From the NCBI GenBank assembly GCA_964512485.1, contig CAZEHJ010000087.1, positions 1 through 12,869 on the forward strand: a DNA stretch of 12,869 bases, in the 5' to 3' direction. The notes below the pieces were generated by a model. It was not told the origin of the DNA, did not search any database, and was given only the letters and a program-made list of their open reading frames with translations. Numbering within the stretch: the stretch's first letter is position 1; the number at the start of each line of letters is the position of its first letter. A program made the translations under genes and the position numbers. Positions 1-6,354 of this stretch are shown here, one piece after another. This DNA is from CAZEHJ01 sp964512485. GTDB lineage: Bacteria > Bacteroidota > Rhodothermia > Rhodothermales > UBA10348.

Positions 1-502
1 TCACGCTGGCGTGGGCGCGTCGCCCGATGCCATCAGGATACTCCTCGAGCCAGCCCAGGCGTCTGACGGCCCAGAGCCCGATACAAATCGCTTCCGCAGC
101 ATCATGTCGGAGGGAGGTTGGCTTTTTGCACCCTGACCAGTCGATGATTCGACGTGCCAGGGTGTCTGCGTATTTTTTTGCGTCTGCTCCACGTCGCTGC
201 TGGCGTGAGAGCAGCAGCTCACCTCGCCAATGCTCGGCTTTGCACTGAATGACTTTGAGTCCTCTTCGGTCAATTTCTGAAAACCACGGGATGGCAATAT
301 CTCCGCCACCTTCGAGGGCAACCACGTTTACGGATTTGGCTTCATTGAGAACTGAAAATGCGGCTTTCCTGAGCCGTGCCCTGCTTCCGTAATTGCGGGA
401 GCGATACCAGATGAGCCGTCCGTCACGCCCGAAAAGGGCAAGCCCCGTTCTCAGACCAAGATCTACTGCGAGTAATCCGGGAGCCATTTCGCTCGGTGTC
501 AT
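1..502 (-). CDS. RuvC-like (RNase H-fold) protein, 3' end beyond window
   Basis: This frame is open from the ATG at 502 to the left edge (167 codons seen), so its C-terminus is missing. I recognise no named family, but the layout is that of RuvC/YqgF-type RNase H-fold nucleases. A first strand LLAVDLGLRTG carries Asp14, a strand VVALEGGG carries Glu64, and a C-terminal helix RHDAAEAICIG carries Asp134 and Glu137. These match the D-E-D-D tetrad of RuvC in order and rough spacing (D7, E66, D138, D141), with Glu replacing the last Asp. A basic stretch (about residues 99-119) lies between. By family analogy it would bind or cut structured nucleic acid; that is inference. The start lies 8 bases after the DUF1569 stop, suggesting co-transcription. 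An ATG at 487 (MAPGLLAVDLG) is an equally good start. Fold confidence is fair, function unknown. Confidence 0.75.
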   Translation of the reverse strand, partial: MTPSEMAPGLLAVDLGLRTGLALFGRDGRLIWYRSRNYGSRARLRKAAFSVLNEAKSVNVVALEGGGDIAIPWFSEIDRRGLKVIQCKAEHWRGELLLSRQQRRGADAKKYADTLARRIIDWSGCKKPTSLRHDAAEAICIGLWAVRRLGWLEEYPDGIGRRAHASV

Positions 503-510
503 TTGACGAA

Positions 511-957
511 TCAGACTCCGAACTGGGAAAAGTGATGGTCGAGGTGTTTGTACATGGCCCAACCGTTGTCGGATGCACTCATTTTGCCGAAGAGCGGATG
601 ACGAGTTTCGCGTCTCCCCAGAGCATGCATGGTTCTGATTGAATCCATGAGACGATCCCTCTGACGAGAGAAGTCCTCTGGTTCGTGCATCTCGTACTGG
701 GGGTGCGTCTTGATATTTCTGTCGTAAGGCTTTTCGGACAGCACGACTTTTTTGATTATGGGCCCGATAATTTTCAAGAACAGGGACGTGCCTTTCAATT
801 TTTTACCATTGGTCACATCTTGAACCTCTGCGCAATGGGCCAGCATCTGAGCCACCGTCATGCTTCCCCATTCGGCTTCGGTTTCGGGAGTTAATCTGCT
901 CAGGCGCTCAAGGATTTCTTCGAACGTTTCGTCGTCGTACAAGTCTTTGCGCTGCAT
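511..957 (-). CDS. DUF1569 family protein (DinB-like four-helix bundle)
   Basis: A 148-residue protein recognised by the DUF1569 signature. An early helix contains MLAHCAEVQ (His41). The C-terminal block has HPLFGKMS (His120) followed by YKHLDHHFSQFGV with His138, His141 and His142. DUF1569 belongs to the DinB/YfiT-like superfamily of small helical bundles. In several members three histidines bind a divalent metal, and some act as thiol-dependent transferases. No substrate is known for DUF1569. There is no signal peptide, so it should be cytosolic. It sits 25 bases after the M24 peptidase stop and 8 bases before the RuvC-like start, in the middle of a tight same-strand run. The length is normal for the family. 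The family call is firm; the biochemical role is unknown. Confidence 0.88.
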   Translation of the reverse strand: MQRKDLYDDETFEEILERLSRLTPETEAEWGSMTVAQMLAHCAEVQDVTNGKKLKGTSLFLKIIGPIIKKVVLSEKPYDRNIKTHPQYEMHEPEDFSRQRDRLMDSIRTMHALGRRETRHPLFGKMSASDNGWAMYKHLDHHFSQFGV

Positions 958-982
958 AGTCTATCTGCGGTTCTTCCGGGAG

Positions 983-2293
983 TCATTTAGAATGTACGAG
1001 AATGAGATCTTCCTGGGGATTTGTCATCCACATGGCACCGTCTTCAGTGATGACGGCCATCTCTTCAACAGAGAGCGTTTTGGTCGTGGAGTCTGTCAGT
1101 TGCCAGGAGTGAAAACCATCAAACGCGAAGGTCATTCCCGGTTTCAGGACCTGCGTGGGACGCACCGTCAACTCCTGTCCAAGACGGCCACCACTGAGAC
1201 CGGGGCCGCTGTCGTGAGCCCAGTACCCGACGGGATGACCGGTACCCCACATTACCGGTATACTTTCGTTCTCGTTCAATATGATTCGCTGCGCTCGGTC
1301 TACTTCGTTTCCTGTGGCGCCGGGCCTCATGGCCGCAAAAGCAGCGCGGCTGCCCGCGCGCGCGGATTCCCATTTGCGGACAGCATCTTCAGGTGCTTCT
1401 GTCTCGCCCGGCGCCAGCACGTACGCGAAGCGCTGAATGTCGGTCACCCATCGATCGTAGACCCGAATACCAAAATCGATCTGGATGAAGTCTCCTGGTT
1501 GAATTGTGCGGTTAGTGGGATGGGAGTGTCCGCGATCTTTACCGGAATTCACTGCAGGATTCTGTTCAGCAGCCCATCCGTCGCCCACCCCCATTTCGGC
1601 CATTTTGGCTTCGAGGAAATCAGCGATATCACGGTCTGTTGTCACGCCACCAACGGCTGCTTCATACGCTTCAACCTCCCATCGGGCGGTGATTTCGGCA
1701 GCAAGACTCATGATTTCAACTTCTTGAGGAAGTTTGATCGAGAGCCAGCCTCGAATCAGCGATTCGGCAGAAATCATCCGAGATGTCCAACGCTCAGAAA
1801 CTCCCTCCATCATGGAAGCATATTGTGTGTGAGAAAGCCCGTCTGAAATTGGACTTCGCCCGGTGTTGATAGCGATCGCCTCGGGAGAGAATCGCTCAAA
1901 CTGGTTTTCCACGCTTCCCCAAAATCCCGTTCCCCGCTGGATCCGAATCACCTCATCCACCATCTCCTTTTCCTCGAGCGCAGTTGCTTCTCCGGAGGGT
2001 GAGATGACAATCGAAGTCAATCCAGTATCCGAAAGGAAGAACATGAATGCGGCCGTACCCCCCGCATTTTCACATCCGACATGATCGGCGATTGGATCAT
2101 TGTTGTTTTCTCGGCAGATAATCATCCACGCATCAACACTCTGCTCTTGCATCGCAACTGGCAAAAGCGTTTCAATGCGTTGCGCCCTGATTTCAGGCCA
2201 GGGATTTCCGGTGAATGGAGACTCGACAGTTTCTTGCGCCGCCGGAGCACATCCCACGAGGAGGACGGCAATAAGGTAAATGGAGTGTCTCAT
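983..2293 (-). CDS. M24 family (Xaa-Pro peptidase-like) lipoprotein
   Basis: A 436-residue protein with the pita-bread fold signature of creatinase, prolidase and aminopeptidase P. The N-terminus is a lipoprotein signal, MRHSIYLIAVLLVGC, with Cys15 as the lipidated residue, so it should sit in an envelope membrane facing the periplasm or exterior. Compared with E. coli aminopeptidase P, the metal ligands are Asp273 (QIDFG), Asp285 (VTDIQRF), His353 (GTGHPVG) and Glu410 (SVEEMAVITEDG). His360 in AHDSGPG is the expected substrate-binding histidine, seven residues on. The fourth ligand, normally Glu in a VEPG-like motif, is Asp392 in MTFAFDGF. It may therefore be an active aminopeptidase or prolidase with a modified site, or a different hydrolase. 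It starts 3 bases after the M20 dipeptidase stop, so translation is probably coupled. Family sure, specificity unknown. Confidence 0.88.
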   Translation of the reverse strand: MRHSIYLIAVLLVGCAPAAQETVESPFTGNPWPEIRAQRIETLLPVAMQEQSVDAWMIICRENNNDPIADHVGCENAGGTAAFMFFLSDTGLTSIVISPSGEATALEEKEMVDEVIRIQRGTGFWGSVENQFERFSPEAIAINTGRSPISDGLSHTQYASMMEGVSERWTSRMISAESLIRGWLSIKLPQEVEIMSLAAEITARWEVEAYEAAVGGVTTDRDIADFLEAKMAEMGVGDGWAAEQNPAVNSGKDRGHSHPTNRTIQPGDFIQIDFGIRVYDRWVTDIQRFAYVLAPGETEAPEDAVRKWESARAGSRAAFAAMRPGATGNEVDRAQRIILNENESIPVMWGTGHPVGYWAHDSGPGLSGGRLGQELTVRPTQVLKPGMTFAFDGFHSWQLTDSTTKTLSVEEMAVITEDGAMWMTNPQEDLILVHSK

Positions 2294-2296
2294 TGC

Positions 2297-3667
2297 TCAA
2301 CTTGCGTTTGAATAGTTCTGCATGAACAGCACGATGGAATCTATGCCATTTCTAAAACGATCCAACCCGAATTTTTCATTGGGTGAGTGGATGGCATCCG
2401 AATCCAGCCCGAAGCCCATGAGGACGGTGTCCTGGTCGAGAATCCTCTTGAAATCGGCCACAACGGGGATACTGCCTCCACATCGCACCATGTAAGGTTT
2501 CTCGTCGTACACCTGCTCCATCGCTGCTGACGCGGCGTTCATAGCTGTACTGTCTGTAGGTACGAGAGCCCCGTGACCGCCATGAAGATCAGTGAAGGTC
2601 AGTTTCATTGTGTCCGGCACGTGCTTTTCAAAATGCGCCTGAAGCTTGTCCGTGATCTCACCGGGCTCCTGTCCGGGAACGAGTCGACAGGAAATCTTGA
2701 CGTGTGCGCGGGCTGGCAACACAGTTTTGGCCCCTTCTCCCGTGAATCCTCCCCATATTCCATTGCAGTCGAGGGTCGGACGCGCAGTCGTTCCTTCGAG
2801 CGCCGTGTATCCTGACTCGGTTTTGGATTTAGAGGCGCCGACATCGGCAACCCATTCGTCGGCATCGAAAGGCAGGCTCGCAAACGTCGTGCGCTCCTCA
2901 TCGGTGAGGGCGATGACATTGTCATAAAATCCTTCAACAGTCACACGATGGTATTCGTCGTGTAGTCCCGCGACCATCTTGGCAAGAGCGTTGATCGGAT
3001 TTTCGATGGCGCCACCGTAGACACCAGAATGCAGATCCCTGTCCGGGCCTTCGAGTGTGACTTCCACATACGCCAGACCACGCAATCCATAGGTGATCGA
3101 GGGTACGCCTGTTCCGAAAAGCGCCGTATCAGATACGACGGCCACATCTGCCTTCAGAAGATTTTTATTGTCTTCCATGAATTGGGGCAGGTGAGCCGAA
3201 CCGATTTCTTCTTCGCCTTCAAAAATGTACTTGACGTTGAGGGGAAGATTTCCGTCGGTCTGGAAAAAGGATTCTGCAGCCTTGACGTGCATGAATAGCT
3301 GCCCTTTGTCGTCGCAAGAGCCCCTTGCATACAGGTCGCCGTCTCGTACCTGCGGATCGAACGGCTCAGAGTCCCATAATTCGAGCGGATCGGGAGGCTG
3401 GACATCGTAGTGACCGTAAACCAGAATGGTAGGAGCATCTGGGTTGATGATCTGTTCGCCGTACACGATCGGATGGCCGGCAGTTTCCATGATATCCACT
3501 TTCGACACGCCCAGATCCCTCATGTGCGTGGCGAGCCATTCAGCTGCCGTCCTGACATCTGAGGCGTGTGCCGAATCTGTGCTGACCGACGGAATTCTGA
3601 GAAAATCTTTGAGTTCTTCGACGAAGCGGTCAAAATTGGCTTCGGTGTATGCTAGTGCCTGATCCAT
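2297..3667 (-). CDS. M20 family dipeptidase (carnosinase/CNDP-like)
   Basis: A 456-residue zinc peptidase of the M20 family, closest in motifs to the dipeptidase/CNDP group. It would hydrolyse dipeptides or related small peptides in the cytosol; no signal peptide is present. The catalytic landmarks are complete: metal ligand His86 in VYGHYDVQPPDP, bridging Asp119 in ARGSCDDKGQ, general base Glu152 and ligand Glu153 in FEGEEEIGS, ligand Asp180 in VVSD, and C-terminal ligand His427 in DAIHSPNE. His213 in DLHSGVYGG marks the lid/dimerisation domain inserted between the catalytic halves. The length is typical. It heads a run of four same-strand genes. The stop is followed 3 bases later by the M24 peptidase start, which fits a joint role in peptide breakdown. 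No Shine-Dalgarno sequence precedes the ATG. Exact substrate cannot be read from sequence. Confidence 0.93.
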   Translation of the reverse strand: MDQALAYTEANFDRFVEELKDFLRIPSVSTDSAHASDVRTAAEWLATHMRDLGVSKVDIMETAGHPIVYGEQIINPDAPTILVYGHYDVQPPDPLELWDSEPFDPQVRDGDLYARGSCDDKGQLFMHVKAAESFFQTDGNLPLNVKYIFEGEEEIGSAHLPQFMEDNKNLLKADVAVVSDTALFGTGVPSITYGLRGLAYVEVTLEGPDRDLHSGVYGGAIENPINALAKMVAGLHDEYHRVTVEGFYDNVIALTDEERTTFASLPFDADEWVADVGASKSKTESGYTALEGTTARPTLDCNGIWGGFTGEGAKTVLPARAHVKISCRLVPGQEPGEITDKLQAHFEKHVPDTMKLTFTDLHGGHGALVPTDSTAMNAASAAMEQVYDEKPYMVRCGGSIPVVADFKRILDQDTVLMGFGLDSDAIHSPNEKFGLDRFRNGIDSIVLFMQNYSNAS

Positions 3668-3753
3668 CTCGGGACGCTGGGAGGTAAGTGAGCAGAATTG
3701 AGAGCCGCCAATTTAGGGCCCAGATACCGCACTAACACGCCTTTTGAATCTCG

Positions 3754-4269
3754 CTAGAGGGCAGATTCGTCCCGCCACCTTTTCAGTCGCCAGGAAGAGA
3801 GGGAATCAGCTCTGATAAGCTGGAAATTCACGTTGCCGTCGGTACGGAAAACATCTCCCTGTTCGAGAGTAACGGTCAGATTGAACGAACGCACGACACG
3901 CATCTGTAAAAGCGGAATCAATTCATCCTGGGCAATGATCTGATTCCACTGAAGGCGGATTCCAGAGGAGTTCTGAAAGAGACGCCGCGTAGTTTCCAGA
4001 TCCTGAGCAAATCCCCATTCACGGTCCACCTGGGCATCGAAATCATGCCAGACAAACGTAAAAGAAGAATCGAGGAGAGATTCGTACAGCGATACATCTC
4101 TCAATTCGTAGGCGTTTCGAAAGTTGGTAAAGAAACCCTCCACTGTAGTAGGGTCACCCAACAGGTCACCGAACGGATTTCCTTCTTCGAGAGCGGGAGC
4201 GAAAGGATTGCAACCACTCACAAAAAGGCCGCCAAACCAGAGGAATGCTATGACGAATAGAGTTCGCAT
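3754..4269 (-). CDS. Small lipoprotein, NTF2-like (copy 2 of a pair)
   Basis: A predicted 171-residue lipoprotein. I chose the ATG at 4269 because it gives a clean signal peptide, MRTLFVIAFLWFGGLFVSGC, with the lipobox cysteine at residue 20. The ATG at 4299 would add ten residues (MGHEFCRYCT) ahead of that signal. The mature part has an acidic Pro-rich linker and then a domain of about 130 residues. That domain begins with a helix (VEGFFTNFRNAYELRD), continues with YESLLDSSFTFVW, and ends in beta strands closing with SWRLKRWRDES. This pattern resembles NTF2/SnoaL-like alpha+beta domains; the assignment is inferred. The upstream neighbour is clearly related to it, and both have Cys20, an FTF strand, and a W-x3-W-x-D ending. 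Its ligand and function are unknown. It lies 86 bases before the M20 peptidase gene. Confidence 0.8.
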   Translation of the reverse strand: MRTLFVIAFLWFGGLFVSGCNPFAPALEEGNPFGDLLGDPTTVEGFFTNFRNAYELRDVSLYESLLDSSFTFVWHDFDAQVDREWGFAQDLETTRRLFQNSSGIRLQWNQIIAQDELIPLLQMRVVRSFNLTVTLEQGDVFRTDGNVNFQLIRADSLSSWRLKRWRDESAL

Positions 4270-4351
4270 GGTGCAATATCGGCAGAACTCATGACCCATG
4301 GAGCAAGAAGATCAAAGAAGCGTCGTTCAGCAGCATTCAGAACCTGCAGAG

Positions 4352-4924
4352 CTATTTCAGAAACTCCGCCTTGAGGTCGCTCCAGGACGCCTCGTTCCCC
4401 AATTCCTGATCGGTCCATTCCACGATGGCCCAAAGGCCGTCGCTGCTCTGCCGGATGATCCAGCGGAGACGGCCCTGGGTTTGAGTGGGGACTTCGGTCC
4501 GACGATGATTGACAGACAGCACATAAGTGGCATCCAGCACGAATTCATTCGCAGCCAGGAGCGTCAATGACTGATCATTCAGCTGCAGGTTGTGGCCGGT
4601 GTTGAGCGAGGCTGCAGCGGTCAAGGCTGAGAAGTACTGTTCTTCCTGGTCTCGAGACCAGGAAAAAAAGACGCTTTCTCGAGATGAAGCAGTAGCCGTA
4701 GCCCGAAAAGTAAAATCCTCCGAAAGAGAGCGTCGATAGTTGAGAGTATTTAGCTCCAGCACGGCATTTTGCATATTCTCGATGACCTGTTCCGGTGTGT
4801 CGGGCTGGATGAACAGGCCTGTATCTTCGAGGGGTTCCTCCGGTTCTCTGGTCGAAAAAACAGAGCAACCAGAAAAAAGAATCGCCACCACCACTATGGG
4901 AATGAGCTTATTCAAGACAGGCAT
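4352..4924 (-). CDS. Small lipoprotein, NTF2-like (copy 1 of a pair)
   Basis: A predicted 190-residue lipoprotein, starting at the ATG at 4924 because this places the signal peptide MPVLNKLIPIVVVAILFSGC at the N-terminus with lipobox Cys20. The upstream ATG at 4978 would add an implausible 18-residue leader. After an acidic linker (about residues 24-36), a helix begins at TPEQVIENMQNAVLELN, followed by YRRSLSEDFTFRA, and beta-rich sequence ends with GLWAIVEWTDQEL and a short C-terminal helix. The order of helix, FTF strand and W-x3-W-x-D end matches the next gene downstream, so I take the two as tandem paralogues. The overall look is NTF2/SnoaL-like, which is inference. I do not recognise a named family or a function. 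An 82-base gap separates it from its paralogue. Confidence 0.8.
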   Translation of the reverse strand: MPVLNKLIPIVVVAILFSGCSVFSTREPEEPLEDTGLFIQPDTPEQVIENMQNAVLELNTLNYRRSLSEDFTFRATATASSRESVFFSWSRDQEEQYFSALTAAASLNTGHNLQLNDQSLTLLAANEFVLDATYVLSVNHRRTEVPTQTQGRLRWIIRQSSDGLWAIVEWTDQELGNEASWSDLKAEFLK

Positions 4925-4950
4925 TCTGGTACATCGTTTGAAAATCCACG

Positions 4951-4968
4951 AGTTGCAGGATAGCAACT
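4951..4968 (-). other. Short hairpin upstream of the lipoprotein pair
   Basis: A perfect 6-base inverted repeat (agttgc / gcaact) with a 6-base loop lies 27 bases upstream of the first lipoprotein start, in the 101-base gap after ispH. No T-run follows on the minus strand, so it is not a clear terminator. It could be a leader hairpin or chance. I see no other structure or convincing promoter in this gap. Confidence 0.3.
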
Positions 4969-5025
4969 GAGTCCTCAAAGGAAGTTGAACCGTTTTTATC
5001 CCAAAAGGTCATTCTGTTCTCCGTG

Positions 5026-6261
5026 CTACTGTTGGGGAATGACCAGATACGGTTCGAGTGCAGTATCGACGGAAATGGCCTCTGGATACCAGCTGCAAAT
5101 TTTGCTCATGACACGATCCAACAGGATGTCAGGACAGGATGCGCCCGCAGTGAGCAGAATGTCGACGTTCTCCTTGTCCGGCAACCAGTTCTGGGATTTG
5201 ACCAGCTCCTTTTTATGCAGGTCAAAATGTTCGATCTTGCTCGGGCCGATCAGACTTTCATCTCCGCTGATGAAAAAGGTGGGCATTACCTCTTCACACA
5301 GTTCAACCAGATGGCTGGTGTTGGAAGAATTGGCTCCTCCGACAATCACCGCCAGATCGGCGCCGTCCTCAATGAGAGATCGCGTCGCGTCCTGGTTTTC
5401 GTTTGTGGCATAACAAAGTGTGTCACTCGTATCGGCAAAGTGTTGAATTCCGTCGTCTCCCCAACGCTCGAAAAGTGCCTGTTTCAGAAGTGCCGCGATC
5501 TGGGCCGTCTCCGTCGCCAACATCGTCGTCTGATTTACGACTCCAAGTCGGTTCAAGTCTTTGCCAGGATCGAACCCGCGACTGAAGCGACCTTCGAAGT
5601 GAGAGATGAAAAAACCTGAATCCTTCCCCCCGCGAATCACCGAAGCCAGTTGTTCTGCCTCCTCAAGATCTCGGACGATTACGACCGGTGCCTTGGACCT
5701 GGCGTGTGAAAAAGTGGCTCTCGTTTCTTCGTGAAAGTGCTTTCCATGTATCACAACTGTGTAGTCCTGATCGCCGATTCTTTCGGAACGGGTCCAGACC
5801 TTTTCCACAAATGGACACGTTGTATTGAACGCCTGAACATCTACACCTATTTCAGAAAGTGCCTTTTCAGTTTCAAGCGTGGTGCCGAACGCTGGAATGA
5901 TGACGATGTCGTCCGAAGTAAGCTCATCGAATGGCATCAGTTGTTCGCCCCTCGTTGTTCTGATGAAGCGGATGCCGCGGGATTCGAGGTCCTCATTGAC
6001 GTGAGGATTGTGGATCATCTCGGACAACAGAAAAACGCGCCTACCATCAGCTTCGTCGAGCGCTCGGTAGGCGATTTCAATCGCGTTCTCGACACCATAA
6101 CAAAATCCGAAGTGACGGGCCAGTTTGAAGCGAACAGGGCCGAAATCCAAAAGGGAAGGAGACAGGTCCTTTTTTCGTGGATCCAGCTGACGTCGGTATT
6201 CCTTTACCCGGGATACGATCGGGCTGCGATAAAACACAGGTACGTCAAACTGACGGGCCAT
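5026..6261 (-). CDS. ispH: 4-hydroxy-3-methylbut-2-enyl diphosphate reductase, long type
   Basis: IspH performs the last step of the MEP pathway, reducing HMBPP to IPP and DMAPP with a [4Fe-4S] cluster in the cytosol. The three cluster cysteines are present: Cys54 in HFGFCYGVENA, Cys149 in NTTCPFVEKVW and Cys283 in DTLCYATNENQ. Other family marks are MIHNPHVNE (His84, His87), IHGKHFHEET, VVNQTTMLATET and the phosphate-binding GGANSSNTSHL. At 411 residues it is well over the roughly 310 of the E. coli type. An N-terminal extension of about 40 residues and the wording of several motifs place it with the plant/cyanobacterial subtype. Cys376 (GASCPD) is an extra cysteine where E. coli has Ala. 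The ATG at 6261 is supported by an in-frame TAA eight codons upstream and no start between. It follows tgt by 93 bases. Confidence 0.96.
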   Translation of the reverse strand: MARQFDVPVFYRSPIVSRVKEYRRQLDPRKKDLSPSLLDFGPVRFKLARHFGFCYGVENAIEIAYRALDEADGRRVFLLSEMIHNPHVNEDLESRGIRFIRTTRGEQLMPFDELTSDDIVIIPAFGTTLETEKALSEIGVDVQAFNTTCPFVEKVWTRSERIGDQDYTVVIHGKHFHEETRATFSHARSKAPVVIVRDLEEAEQLASVIRGGKDSGFFISHFEGRFSRGFDPGKDLNRLGVVNQTTMLATETAQIAALLKQALFERWGDDGIQHFADTSDTLCYATNENQDATRSLIEDGADLAVIVGGANSSNTSHLVELCEEVMPTFFISGDESLIGPSKIEHFDLHKKELVKSQNWLPDKENVDILLTAGASCPDILLDRVMSKICSWYPEAISVDTALEPYLVIPQQ

Positions 6262-6297
6262 CTTGACTACGCGGGATTAACTCTTGACTACGCTGGG
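6261..6297 (-). repeat. Direct repeat abutting the ispH start codon
   Basis: Two near-identical copies of a 15-16 base unit, written on the plus strand as tcttgactacgc[t]ggg, occupy 6261-6275 and 6282-6297 with a 6-base spacer (period 21). They differ by one inserted base. The proximal copy supplies the A of the ispH ATG. The rest of the 93-base tgt-ispH gap shows only weak 4-base stems around 6320-6335. The repeat could be a local duplication or a binding site controlling ispH; the sequence alone does not decide. Confidence 0.7.
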
Positions 6298-6354
6298 CTT
6301 TGATGTTGCCAGACTGCGGTGCGAACGCTTCGTACGCCCGTGGATGCCGCCTGT

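Noticed and set aside
860..1846. Long plus-strand open frame of 328 codons
   Set aside because: It lies opposite the M24 peptidase gene, which has clear family motifs, and its own translation shows no domain; it is an antisense shadow.
5023..5619. Plus-strand open frame of 198 codons opposite ispH
   Set aside because: The minus strand encodes ispH with intact cluster cysteines; the plus frame resembles nothing and is a by-product of codon use.
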